From Prevotella sp. P5-50 (lineage in GTDB: Bacteria; Bacteroidota; Bacteroidia; Bacteroidales; Bacteroidaceae), in assembly GCF_002251295.1 (NCBI RefSeq), contig NZ_NPJA01000024.1, positions 26,444 to 90,443 of the forward strand: DNA of 64,000 nt, written 5' to 3'. How positions within the stretch are numbered: the first letter of the stretch is position 1; every line of letters begins with the position of its first letter. A program made the translations under genes and the position numbers. A model generated the notes under the pieces. That model ran no database searches and was not told where the DNA came from. It was given only the letters and a program-made list of their open reading frames with translations. Positions 55,601 through 63,994 of the stretch are shown here, in pieces.

Positions 55601-55823
55601 TTTCTGGCGTGAAATATCTTAAAAAAGATTTCCTCCAAAGATTTACCTATGGTTTGTTTTGTCGTGACTCAGCATAGTGAAACCGAACGTTTTCGTTAAG
55701 CCAAATGAGCAGAATAAAGCTCGCTTTAATTCTGCCATGGCGAGAAAAGGTGCCATAAAATGGAGCTCTCACTCTGTCTTCGCTACTCCAAAACATCTAG
55801 CCTTCAGGCTACCCCAAAAAATA
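55601..55823. repeat. About 223-bp direct repeat, copy 2
   Basis: Second copy of 55134-55357, with REP-like family 1 at 55688-55748. The two copies are 467 bp apart. Confidence 0.9.
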
Positions 55824-55832
55824 CCGTTTCCC

Positions 55833-56055
55833 AAAACTGTTATCTGTTATCTGTTATTTGTAACGCAAAAAATTCATTTTGGGAAACTGTCAACTGTCAA
55901 ACTGTAACGTCTGGTGTGAATTGGCATTGTCCAAGAAACAGGAACAGTCCTCGGTTTTAAGAATCCCGAAACCTATTTTTCCTTTTCAAAAACTGTAAAA
56001 CTGTAAGCTGTAAGAATTATAAGTCATGATGTCAATGACCTGTCACTGTGACATC
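55833..56055. repeat. Direct repeat left of AbiE cassette
   Basis: Matches 58451-58666 over most of its length, with small insertions and substitutions. It begins with repeated CTGTTAT words and ends with GATGTCA...TGACATC, an inverted pair. Confidence 0.9.
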
Positions 56056-56161
56056 TGAGAAAATCAGTCAAAAGTGAGTAATATATCTTGCATTTATGGA
56101 GAAAAATTATAAAAATCTTCATTTTTTCTCTATGATTTGATTGATATTGAAATAAAAGTAG

Positions 56162-56199
56162 TAACTTTGCATTCACAAATATTTGATAAGTTTGTGAAT
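56162..56199 (+). promoter_or_regulatory. AbiE promoter and putative operator
   Basis: TAACTTTG at 56162-56169 is followed at once by a perfect 9-bp inverted repeat, ATTCACAAA (56171-56179) and TTTGTGAAT (56191-56199). AbiEi antitoxins repress their own promoter through inverted repeats, so this is a likely operator. Confidence 0.65.
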
Positions 56200-56218
56200 A
56201 GATTTGTATTAAACTACA

Positions 56219-56830
56219 ATGGTAACGATTGAGAATAAAATACTTAGCAGCTTAAAGAAGTGCGGAAGGGGTACTGTATTCTTTCCGGATAGGTTTGCTC
56301 GCTATTCATCATCGGATAACATACGCAAGGCTCTTGAGATATTAAAGTCCAAAGAGCTTATTATAAATGTTGCCCGGGGTATATATTGTTATCCTAAAAT
56401 TGACAAGCTATTGGGACTTGGGGTAATCTTACCATCTGTCGATGATATTGTAAATGCAATAGCCAAGCGTGACCATATAAAAGTTGTACCAACAGGTGTA
56501 CATGCACAGAATATATTAGGTCTTTCTACGCAGGTTCCTATGAATTATGTGTTCCTTACCAATGGCTATGCCAAGAATTTAACAGTTTTGGGAAATATCA
56601 AAGTAAAATTTAAGCAGACATCTTCAAAGAATATTTCCTTTCAGAACAAATTGGCTATGCTCATTACGTATGCCCTCAAAGACTATGGGCAGAGTAATGT
56701 TACAAAAGACCAGATAGACCATATTCATAAATTACTCAGATTAGAAAATAAAGACAGCATTGTCAAGGATTTGGCTTTAATGCCTGTATGGATTAGAAAT
56801 ATAGTGATGAAAGCATATGAACAAGAATAA
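56219..56830 (+). CDS. AbiEi-type antitoxin (DUF6088)
   Basis: 203 aa. The N-terminal winged-helix-like part (ILSSLKKCGRGTVFFPDRF, SSDNIRKALEILKSKELIINVARGIYCYPK) and the middle TGVHAQNILGLSTQVPMNYVF match DUF6088/AbiEi antitoxins of type IV systems. It should bind the operator upstream and counteract the adjacent toxin. The toxin start overlaps its end by 14 bp. Confidence 0.9.
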   Translation: MVTIENKILSSLKKCGRGTVFFPDRFARYSSSDNIRKALEILKSKELIINVARGIYCYPKIDKLLGLGVILPSVDDIVNAIAKRDHIKVVPTGVHAQNILGLSTQVPMNYVFLTNGYAKNLTVLGNIKVKFKQTSSKNISFQNKLAMLITYALKDYGQSNVTKDQIDHIHKLLRLENKDSIVKDLALMPVWIRNIVMKAYEQE

Positions 56831-57842
56831 CTTTTTCTTATTGTCAAAAGAGCAGCAAATCATGGTGTTGAATCAAACATCTCCTAAGACCGGATTACCA
56901 CCACAAGCCATAGAGAAGGATGTTTGGGTCTCAACTATTCTTCAAATAGTATTCACTCTGCCTTTTGCAGATAAATTGATTTTCAAGGGAGGTACGTCTC
57001 TGTCCAAAGTTTGGGGAGTTATCAATCGTTTCTCAGAGGACATTGATCTTGCTGTTGATAGGTCTTTATTTGATCTTGAAGGCGACCTTACAAAGAAGAA
57101 AATCAAGAAGCTACGCAAAGCTTCTTCCATATTTGTTAGGGAACAATTTGCCACAGAACTTCAGAAGAAAATTGAAGAATATGGTCTTGCAGAGCTTTGT
57201 ACCATGGATGCAGAACCTGACGGTGAAGGTGATGGAACATATCCTGAACCACGCAAAATCTTCATCCGATATAAAAGTGCCTTAGCAGATGTTGCCACAT
57301 ATCTGCAACCAGTTGTGATGTTGGAAATTGGTTCAAGGTCACTATTTGAGCCCAATGAGAAATGCCATATCCAAAGTATGCTTGAACAGCAGTTCCCAGC
57401 AATCCAGACTTCACTCGTTGATTCAGAAGTTGCAACGTCTATCCCTGGCAAGACTTTCCTCGAAAAGGTGTTTCTCATTCACGAAATGTTCTCAGTTGAA
57501 GGTCATGGACTTAAAGCAGAACGTAAGAGCCGTCACTTGTATGACTTGTATCGTATGATGAACATGGATTTTGCGGTGAAAGCAGCCAGTGATGACCAAT
57601 TATGGGAAAGTATTCGTCATCATCGTGAGATATTCACTTCTGTAAGTGGAATGGACTATACACCAGAAGTCCGTAAACGAATGCAGTTGGTGCCACGTCC
57701 AGATATAATTGACGCGTGGAAAGCTGACTATGAGGCAATGATGGAGACGATGATCTATGGTGATAAACCTTCATTTGATGAACTCATTTCTGCCATGTTA
57801 GAACTTCAAGAAAGGTTCCGGAGTTCTAATTCTGTATGTTGA
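56817..57842 (+). CDS. AbiEii/AbiGii nucleotidyltransferase toxin
   Basis: 341 aa. The nucleotidyltransferase motif is LIFKGGTSLSKVWGVINRFSEDIDLAVD (GGTSL and the catalytic Asp pair), with KTFLEKVFLIHEMF and KSRHLYDLYRMM downstream. AbiEii toxins modify nucleic acids, in known homologues by adding nucleotides to tRNA, and cause abortive infection when not neutralised. Encoded right after its antitoxin. Confidence 0.95.
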   Translation: MNKNNFFLLSKEQQIMVLNQTSPKTGLPPQAIEKDVWVSTILQIVFTLPFADKLIFKGGTSLSKVWGVINRFSEDIDLAVDRSLFDLEGDLTKKKIKKLRKASSIFVREQFATELQKKIEEYGLAELCTMDAEPDGEGDGTYPEPRKIFIRYKSALADVATYLQPVVMLEIGSRSLFEPNEKCHIQSMLEQQFPAIQTSLVDSEVATSIPGKTFLEKVFLIHEMFSVEGHGLKAERKSRHLYDLYRMMNMDFAVKAASDDQLWESIRHHREIFTSVSGMDYTPEVRKRMQLVPRPDIIDAWKADYEAMMETMIYGDKPSFDELISAMLELQERFRSSNSVC

Positions 57843-57898
57843 TACAGCAACAAATTTTGCATAAAACACTATAATACAGAAATGTAATAATATAAAAA

Positions 57899-58383
57899 AT
57901 GAGAACAATACTCAACAACAGATGGGTGAAACTCGTCAAACAATTGTTTTTTACAATTCTACTGACCGTGACATCCCTTTTCTGTGCGCTAAAAACGGAT
58001 TTGACATTTTATATAATCATTGGATGTTTGGCACGTTCTTTTTCGGAATAGGAGGAACGTATGCCTTTGTTCGAGACCTAATTTATAATATAAAAGGAAG
58101 ATGCTGGGTTCTGATACTTAACGAAGGCCTTCTTATCGGTAAGACCTTGATACATTGGGAAAACATCGAGGGTTTCGGCAAATGGAATGGAGGCGTATTG
58201 GTGTTCACAAACAATGTAGAAGAAAGATTAGCAGCTGCAAATCTGATTAAAAGATGGAACATGAAACTATCCATTAAAATGAGTAAAACAGATATACTTG
58301 CCCCAGAGTTGGGATTTGAAGGTAGTTGTAATGATTTCATTGCACAATGCGAGGAAGAACTTATCAAATTTAAAAACAAATAG
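57899..58383 (+). pseudogene. STM3941-like membrane protein, frameshifted
   Basis: From 57899 one frame gives MRTILNNRWVKLVKQLFFTI, a plausible membrane N-terminus, and stops at 58049. A different frame open to 58383 continues with FFGIGGTYAFVRDLIYNIKG, NEGLLIGKTLIHWENIEGFG and a PH-like C-terminus. Adding one T to the TTTTT at 58039-58043 joins the two into one protein of about 160 aa. It could be a true mutation, a homopolymer error or -1 slippage. Without the join, the second frame can start at 57922. The family resembles STM3941. Confidence 0.65.
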
Positions 58384-58386
58384 CAA

Positions 58387-58418
58387 GAGATGTCACGGGG
58401 ACGAGATGTCACGGGGAC
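58387..58418. repeat. Two tandem 16-bp units
   Basis: GAGATGTCACGGGGAC occurs twice in a row immediately after the passenger gene and is followed by GTCAATGACATC. Confidence 0.9.
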
Positions 58419-58450
58419 GGGTCAATGACATCAAGTTTTTTTGCTTTCTA

Positions 58451-58666
58451 AAAACTGTTATCTGTTATCTGTAACGCAAAAAATCGTTTTTGGAAACTGT
58501 CAACTGTCAAACTGTAACGCCTGGTGTGAATTAGCGTTGTCCAAGAAACAGAAACCTGTCCTCGTGTTTTAAGAATCCGAAACCTATTTTTCCTTTTCAA
58601 AAACTGTAATACTGTAAGCTGTAAGAATTATAAGTCATGATGTCAATGACCTGTCACTGTGACATC
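58451..58666. repeat. Direct repeat right of AbiE cassette
   Basis: Second copy of 55833-56055; together they bracket 2.4 kb containing the AbiE genes and the frameshifted gene. Confidence 0.9.
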
Positions 58667-58682
58667 GGGCAAGAAATATCAT

Positions 58683-59693
58683 TCATAAAACCCTTTTCAC
58701 TCCCGGCAACAGGCGCAATAACCATGTGAAGGCGAATGACAATACAGTTGAGACAACACCGACGAACATAAACTTGCCAAAGGCTCCCATCCATACACCA
58801 TCAAACATATTCTGAATACAAATCATCAACGGCAAATGGACTATATATGCGCCATAGCTCTGAGCCGAGAGCCAAGAGAGTGCTTTATTGCCCATATTGA
58901 CTTTCTCGCGGAACAGCCATAACAAGCCAAAACTGATGAAAACGCACATCAGCGACTCATAGATTCCAAACCATTGCCAAACGAAATCATTCCACTCACC
59001 GTCTTGTCGGAAATAGTTTCCTATAGCCAATGCTCCACCTATCAACAATGCCACAACACCCGTCGTCTTGGTCATCTTGTCGAGCCAGTCAAATCGATAG
59101 GCAAGTATGCCCAATACAAACATCATGACATACTGAAGATAGTGAGCTGGTTCAAATTTCCAAACACCAAGACTGATCCAATGATCTTGTGGACTCTCCT
59201 GACGAATGAAATAACTACCGATGCCCATAACCAATGCTGCTATAAACAGTCCTATTAGCGTCGGTCGTGAGTCGCAGTCTTTAGATATTGCCGGGCATCT
59301 TTTCCTGACTACGGCATAGAAGAAGCTGAATATCAAAAGACTTTCCACAAACCACATGTGGGCTATCTCGACTTTTCCTGTAGCGGATGTCAAAAGACCA
59401 CCCATCAACAACAATGGAACTCCGAGACGAAGTATTTTCTTCCTGACAAAGGTGCCAAATCCCTGCCTGTCATAACTGCCAGGTATAAAATACCCTGATA
59501 TGAAGAAATACAACCCCATGAAGAACGCAGCATTAGTAGAGAAGAAATGCCATATCCAAGGCATCACCTCCGCAGGATTTGAAGGAGTATATCCCCACTC
59601 GCCACCGTCACCATACGCTTGTCCCGCATGATGGAATATAACCAAGAAGGTCAATGCCACCTTCAGATTATCAAGATAATTCAGTCGTACCAT
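58683..59693 (-). CDS. Acyltransferase family 3 membrane protein
   Basis: 336 aa with about ten hydrophobic helices. NYLDNLKVALTFLVIFHHAGQAYG near the start holds the conserved His of acyltransferase-3 proteins, and FFISGYFIPGSYDRQGFGTFVRKKILRLGVP is the typical Arg-rich loop. Such proteins O-acetylate or succinylate surface glycans and other acceptors. It follows the YbjQ gene by 37 bp. Confidence 0.93.
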   Translation of the reverse strand: MVRLNYLDNLKVALTFLVIFHHAGQAYGDGGEWGYTPSNPAEVMPWIWHFFSTNAAFFMGLYFFISGYFIPGSYDRQGFGTFVRKKILRLGVPLLLMGGLLTSATGKVEIAHMWFVESLLIFSFFYAVVRKRCPAISKDCDSRPTLIGLFIAALVMGIGSYFIRQESPQDHWISLGVWKFEPAHYLQYVMMFVLGILAYRFDWLDKMTKTTGVVALLIGGALAIGNYFRQDGEWNDFVWQWFGIYESLMCVFISFGLLWLFREKVNMGNKALSWLSAQSYGAYIVHLPLMICIQNMFDGVWMGAFGKFMFVGVVSTVLSFAFTWLLRLLPGVKRVL

Positions 59694-59730
59694 AATACTA
59701 GGTAAGTATGCTTGTGTAATCGTGTATCAG

Positions 59731-60069
59731 TTATTCAACAAACGAAGATATCACTACTGCAGTACCGCTTGCCGTCACCATCAGCATCGAACCGTTGGCC
59801 CCGAGAGCCTCATAGTCGAGATCGACACCTACGACGGCATTGGCTCCCATCATCTGTGCACGCTCCTGCATCTCGCGCAATGCTATGTCCTTGGCCTCGC
59901 GCAATACGCTCTCGTATGAGCCACTGCGTCCGCCTACGATATCGCGGATGCCGGCAAAGAAGTCCTTCACGAAGTTGGCGCCAATGATGGTTTCACCAGT
60001 CACCAAACCCTTATACTCTCTAATTGGATGCCCCTCAATAGTGGGCGTTGTTGTTACTATCATAATCAT
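59731..60069 (-). CDS. YbjQ/UPF0145 heavy-metal-binding domain protein
   Basis: 112 aa. [32 protein letters not shown] and [16 protein letters not shown], ending in [10 protein letters not shown], are the UPF0145 signature. These proteins form pentamers; function is uncertain. The start could be the first or second Met. Confidence 0.93.
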   Translation of the reverse strand: MIMIVTTTPTIEGHPIREYKGLVTGETIIGANFVKDFFAGIRDIVGGRSGSYESVLREAKDIALREMQERAQMMGANAVVGVDLDYEALGANGSMLMVTASGTAVVISSFVE

Positions 60070-60141
60070 CTCGTTTTAAAATGTGAAACAAAATTTTTTT
60101 TATTCATTAGACGATAAACGTCAACGATTTACTACAAAATA

Positions 60142-60171
60142 ATGATGTCAATGACCTGTCCCTGTGACATC
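60142..60171. repeat. Short copy of the GATGTCA...TGACATC hairpin
   Basis: Same 30-bp end found in the AbiE-flanking repeats, with one base changed, just after the outer-membrane barrel gene. Confidence 0.85.
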
Positions 60172-60172
60172 T

Positions 60173-62371
60173 TTACATACGCTTGATTGCCGCTTCGCCT
60201 GCACTTTTGCCCTTATACTTGCTCTTGGTGGCATTGAAGGCATAGCGCACCGACAGTGCCACACGATGGAAACTGTAGTTGCCGCGTCCCTCTCCAAATA
60301 CGTCGCCTTGCTTCAGCGTATAGTTGCCGAGGTCGATAACCGCATCCTGCTTTGCCGTGTTGAATATGTCGCAGAATGAGAGGCGCACCACGAGCGACTT
60401 GTCCTTTAGGAATGATTTCTGCACTGCGGCGGTCAAGTTCCAATATGCCTGCAGCAGGCGCACGTTGCGGTAGTGGGCTTTGCTATAGAACTGCGAGTTG
60501 AGTTCCAACTGCCAGTCGCGTTTCAGTCTGAAGGCATTGTCGCTATTGAATATCAGCATAGGTTTGTCGTAAGTGACATGGCGCTTGCCTGTTGCCTCGC
60601 GCGGATCGTCGAGATTAAACGAGAGCCACTGCTTCTGCACTCCCACTGTATTGCTCGTGGTCCACACTCCCACTGTGGGAGATAAGTTCACGAAGGCACA
60701 GAACACGTCGATAGGACGGTCGAAGTTCACCATGCCAATCATAACCACTCCATTGTCGTCGTAGGGCGATGTCCAGTCGTATATGGCATCCTTGATATGC
60801 AGGTAGTTGACATTGAAGGCTATCCATTTCCATCGTCCCGAGAGGTCGAGGGTGTGGCGTATCTCGTTTTCCAACAGAGGATTACCCGTCTGCAGTGTGT
60901 ATTTGCTGCCATAGTCGATTTCGCTTCTCAACTGATAGTATGACGGGCGTGTGGTCTTTACGCCATAGCTTAGTTGCATCTCCACGGTTCCGAGGCGAGT
61001 GCCGAAAGATAACGAGGGGAAGAAATCGTCATGATTTCTCTTCACCGAGCGCGATGGGTCGGTCTTATCATCGAAGTCGAATGCCACATGCTCATATCTC
61101 ATTCCGAGAGTCAACATTCCTGCCTTGGGTATCATGATGCCATATTCGAAGAAAGCGGCATAGTTCTGCTCGTTCACCTTCGACATCCTATCGAAGATAT
61201 TATCCACACCGCTGATGCGATAGTCATTGTCGCGACACACGGTGGTCATTTCACCACCCAACTGCAGTTTGCCTGTCCAAAGAGGATGTTCGGCAATAAG
61301 TCGCGCGGCAAAGAGGTGGCTCTTGTTCTCGGTCATCGACTCCACGGTGCGCATACCCGACATTGCCTGCTCGTTGACATGATTGTCATTCTTGTCACAT
61401 TGCGAGTAGTAATCCACATTGGCGTCAATACCCCATTTGCCTATCTTTCCATTGTAATATGCATTGACGAGCATTGTATTCGGATTCTTGTATTTGATGT
61501 CGCTCTCCGACTTTAGGTAATCCTCCTTCACACCATTGCGCAGCACGTCTTCCTCCATCGCAAACCAGTAGCGGTTTTTCAACCATATACCTCTCTCCAA
61601 CTTCACTCCAATGAAGTTGTCATCGTCAAATTGCCAGTTGACTCCCGCATTGAAGAACATACGCGAAAATTTCTGGTCGGATTGGGTATATCCTGTCTGG
61701 GTATGGGAAACAATTGAGTTTGTATTCTGCTTGAGGTATGTGTTCTGCTCGAGCAGAGACCTATAACCATCGAGATAGTCGTTTTGGAATGTCACACCGC
61801 CGAAGAAGTCAAGTCCCTCATGACGATAGTTGAGATTGAGGGTGGACGTCAGGTTGTTGTTGCCCGATTTCAATGCCTGTTCATCGCTCACGTCAAATCG
61901 ACCGCTGAGCCCCTCGCCCTGCTGACGACGCGTCTTTATCTTCACCACGGCGTTCACCGAGGCATCGTATGCAGCTCCCGGACTGTTGACTACCTCCACC
62001 TCACGTATATCCTGACTTCTCAATCTTTTCAGTTCCTCAAGGTCCTGCACCTTTCGTCCGTTAATATAATAAATAGGTGAACCCTTTCCTATCACCTGCA
62101 ACTGACCACCCATACGCATCATACCAGGCACACGCGAGAGCATGTCCTCAACCGAACCCGCCGACTCCAATGGCGAACCCACAATGCGAGTGACCATCGC
62201 ACCGTTTCTCATCTTTGTTCGCGGAGCAGTGGATTTCACCACAAACTCCTGCAGGTTGAGCGAATAGCCAACCGAATCTTTCTTCTCCGTCTGGGCATTG
62301 GCTGTTGCCACTCCCAACATTGCGGCGATTGCCGCCAAACATAATTTCAATGTCGTCATATCTTTGTTCAT
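60173..62371 (-). CDS. Outer-membrane beta-barrel protein with TonB plug
   Basis: 732 aa. Signal peptide (residues 1-27), then LNLQEFVVKSTAPRTKMRNG and a plug domain (VEDMLSRVPGMMRMGG, PIYYINGRKVQDLEELKRL, VEVVNSPGAAYDA), then an OMP_b-brl_3 type barrel of about 550 residues ending HRVALSVRYAFN. Many Bacteroidetes proteins of this kind are regulated transporters of unknown substrate. It is divergent from the LytTR regulator gene, which may control it. Confidence 0.9.
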   Translation of the reverse strand: MNKDMTTLKLCLAAIAAMLGVATANAQTEKKDSVGYSLNLQEFVVKSTAPRTKMRNGAMVTRIVGSPLESAGSVEDMLSRVPGMMRMGGQLQVIGKGSPIYYINGRKVQDLEELKRLRSQDIREVEVVNSPGAAYDASVNAVVKIKTRRQQGEGLSGRFDVSDEQALKSGNNNLTSTLNLNYRHEGLDFFGGVTFQNDYLDGYRSLLEQNTYLKQNTNSIVSHTQTGYTQSDQKFSRMFFNAGVNWQFDDDNFIGVKLERGIWLKNRYWFAMEEDVLRNGVKEDYLKSESDIKYKNPNTMLVNAYYNGKIGKWGIDANVDYYSQCDKNDNHVNEQAMSGMRTVESMTENKSHLFAARLIAEHPLWTGKLQLGGEMTTVCRDNDYRISGVDNIFDRMSKVNEQNYAAFFEYGIMIPKAGMLTLGMRYEHVAFDFDDKTDPSRSVKRNHDDFFPSLSFGTRLGTVEMQLSYGVKTTRPSYYQLRSEIDYGSKYTLQTGNPLLENEIRHTLDLSGRWKWIAFNVNYLHIKDAIYDWTSPYDDNGVVMIGMVNFDRPIDVFCAFVNLSPTVGVWTTSNTVGVQKQWLSFNLDDPREATGKRHVTYDKPMLIFNSDNAFRLKRDWQLELNSQFYSKAHYRNVRLLQAYWNLTAAVQKSFLKDKSLVVRLSFCDIFNTAKQDAVIDLGNYTLKQGDVFGEGRGNYSFHRVALSVRYAFNATKSKYKGKSAGEAAIKRM

Positions 62372-62387
62372 TAAAAATTTTCCGTTG

Positions 62388-62395
62388 CAAAGTTA
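62388..62395 (-). promoter_or_regulatory. -7 box for outer-membrane barrel gene
   Basis: TAACTTTG on the minus strand, 17 bp before the start at 62371. Confidence 0.55.
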
Positions 62396-62423
62396 CGTTG
62401 GATATTTAGATTCTGCAATAGCG

Positions 62424-62513
62424 TGGGATATAAGGCAGAGGAAATGGGATATTACGTCTTCCATTCGTCACATATCCCTACCATTTGTCCCAAATATGTG
62501 GAAATATGGGATA
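62424..62513. promoter_or_regulatory. Putative LytTR operator between divergent genes
   Basis: TGGGATA occurs at 62424 and 62445, 21 bp apart, and again at 62507, with an inverted TATCCC at 62473. Paired direct repeats two helical turns apart are the known LytTR binding layout. Confidence 0.55.
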
Positions 62514-62520
62514 AATGGTG

Positions 62521-62528
62521 TATCTTTG
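62521..62528 (+). promoter_or_regulatory. -7 box for LytTR gene
   Basis: TATCTTTG, 18 bp before the start at 62546; it rules out the upstream ATG at 62423. Confidence 0.55.
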
Positions 62529-62545
62529 CAATCGTTTTTGAAATT

Positions 62546-63511
62546 ATGACGATGATGAAAAGACGATTAAAAGAACCAATAAACATCCGCATCATTCACG
62601 AAAGCGTGTATGCCGGCATATTCGTATTCCTTTTGTTATGGCTCACCATGCCATTCAATGTCGAGACTATCCACGAAGGTCGCCCTCTGTTCTTCCTCGC
62701 ACAGAGTGTCATCACCACTGCGGTCAGTATGATAACCTGTATATTCACTGCCCACATTCTCCACATGCCCATGGACCCCAAGTTGCCGCTCAACACTGTC
62801 CATCGCAACTCTATCGTCAACTATCTTATCAATATCCCCATCCTCGCCCTCGCACTCACTCTCTTCGGGGGATTCTTCTTCTACAATAATCCCATCGAAC
62901 CCTGGTGGTACGACGAACAATTTCACCTTGATTATTTCTTTGACTACATATACTACGTCTCAGCCACATGCATATTCTTGTATATCGGCACCTACGTGCG
63001 CAACCGCAACTGGCATCTGCGCCATCAGCTCGAAGAGGTGCGCACCATCAATGCCCTGCTTGAGGAACGGCAGAAAGCCATTGCCGAACAGACAGAAAAG
63101 GAGGATGAAACAAGCGACAATACTCCCTGCGAGGAAGTGCGCCAGTGCCACCTCGTGGGAGCCACGGGCAACAGCACACTCATTCTTCCTCCCTCTAATA
63201 TAATATATGTAGAGTCGATGTCCAACTATGCCAATATATGTTATATGGAATCAGACGAGGTGCGCCACAAGATGATGCGAATCACGCTCAAGCAGATTAT
63301 GGAGAGTATTGGCAGCGAACCGTTTATGGTGCAGTGTCATCGCGCCTTCATCGTCAATCTCAACTTCGTCGTGTCGATGTCTAATCGCAACTCTGCCTAT
63401 CAGCTGCAGATATTCGGTACAGACAAACCCATCCCCGTATCGCGCAACAACACCTCTGTGGTAAAGGAAAAGTTATTATTGAACACAGAGACTCAGAGGC
63501 ACAGAGAATAA
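62546..63511 (+). CDS. LytTR family regulator with membrane N-terminus
   Basis: About 321 aa from MTMMKRRLKEPINIRI. Four hydrophobic helices occupy the first 140 residues (GIFVFLLLWLTMPF, FLAQSVITTAVSMITCIF, LINIPILALALTLFGGFFF, FDYIYYVSATCIFLYIG). A coiled-coil linker follows, then the LytTR DNA-binding domain (STLILPPSNIIYVESMSNYA, VQCHRAFIVNLNFVVSM). The family binds direct repeats with a beta-rich domain. The last residues NTETQRHRE come from a repeat-like sequence. Confidence 0.92.
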   Translation: MTMMKRRLKEPINIRIIHESVYAGIFVFLLLWLTMPFNVETIHEGRPLFFLAQSVITTAVSMITCIFTAHILHMPMDPKLPLNTVHRNSIVNYLINIPILALALTLFGGFFFYNNPIEPWWYDEQFHLDYFFDYIYYVSATCIFLYIGTYVRNRNWHLRHQLEEVRTINALLEERQKAIAEQTEKEDETSDNTPCEEVRQCHLVGATGNSTLILPPSNIIYVESMSNYANICYMESDEVRHKMMRITLKQIMESIGSEPFMVQCHRAFIVNLNFVVSMSNRNSAYQLQIFGTDKPIPVSRNNTSVVKEKLLLNTETQRHRE

Positions 63512-63725
63512 TAATAAGTTACTCGACTTTCTGAAGTGATAATCTGTGATAATTAAAATATCTTTGATATTTAAAAATCTGTGATAATCTGTGGACAAAA
63601 AAGACTCAGAGCATAGTCAGGTTTTTCAGACCACAGATTAGCACAGATTGGCACAGATTAAGAGCCAAAGGCTCTGATTAGGTTGATTATTGATTGATGA
63701 TGATTGATTATAATCTGTGACACAA
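63512..63725. other. Gene-free region with CACAGATT/CTGTGATAAT words
   Basis: Contains many related words (AATCTGTGATAAT, CACAGATTAGCACAGATT) but no credible gene. Confidence 0.6.
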
Positions 63726-63792
63726 CTTGTAAAGATTATAGTTAAATTCTTGTAAAGATTATAGTTAAATTCTTGTAAAGATTATAGTTAAG
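63726..63792. repeat. Tandem repeat of 23-bp unit, three copies
   Basis: CTTGTAAAGATTATAGTTAA starts each of three consecutive units, the last slightly shortened. Confidence 0.95.
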
Positions 63793-63796
63793 ATGT

Positions 63797-63868
63797 CGAG
63801 CCGTAGGCGATCCATAATAAAATTCCTCCCAGAAGCGAGGAACTCGAGCGCATTTTCAGTTGAGATTT
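63797..63868. repeat. REP-like repeat family 2, copy 2
   Basis: Same conserved ends as 55429-55500 with a different hairpin stem, TTCCTC and GAGGAA. Confidence 0.8.
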
Positions 63869-63950
63869 ATATTTATTGTTGTCCGCTAAAACTTCGTCAC
63901 TTGCGTATGCGTATATGCATGCACATGTAAGTCTCGAAAAATAAAAAATT

Positions 63951-63984
63951 GGGCTGATTCCTATTTGCGGAGTCAGCCCTTTTT
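63951..63984 (+). terminator. Intrinsic terminator near right edge
   Basis: Stem GGGCTGATTCC with GGAGTCAGCCC (one G-T pair) and TTTTT after it. No gene in 63869-63950 ends at it; it may close a short transcript. Confidence 0.75.
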
Positions 63985-63986
63985 GG

Positions 63987-63994
63987 TAATTTTG
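63987..63994 (+). promoter_or_regulatory. -7 box pointing out of the window
   Basis: TAATTTTG fits TAnnTTTG and would start a gene beyond the right edge. Confidence 0.4.

Noticed and set aside
55210..55907. Two similar 62- and 76-aa frames beginning MKTNVF and MKPNVF
   Set aside because: Both translate the 223-bp direct repeat with REP-like family 1; similarity is due to DNA duplication, with no sign of selection on protein.
63726..63792. CRISPR array
   Set aside because: The three 23-bp units abut with no spacers and there are no cas genes.
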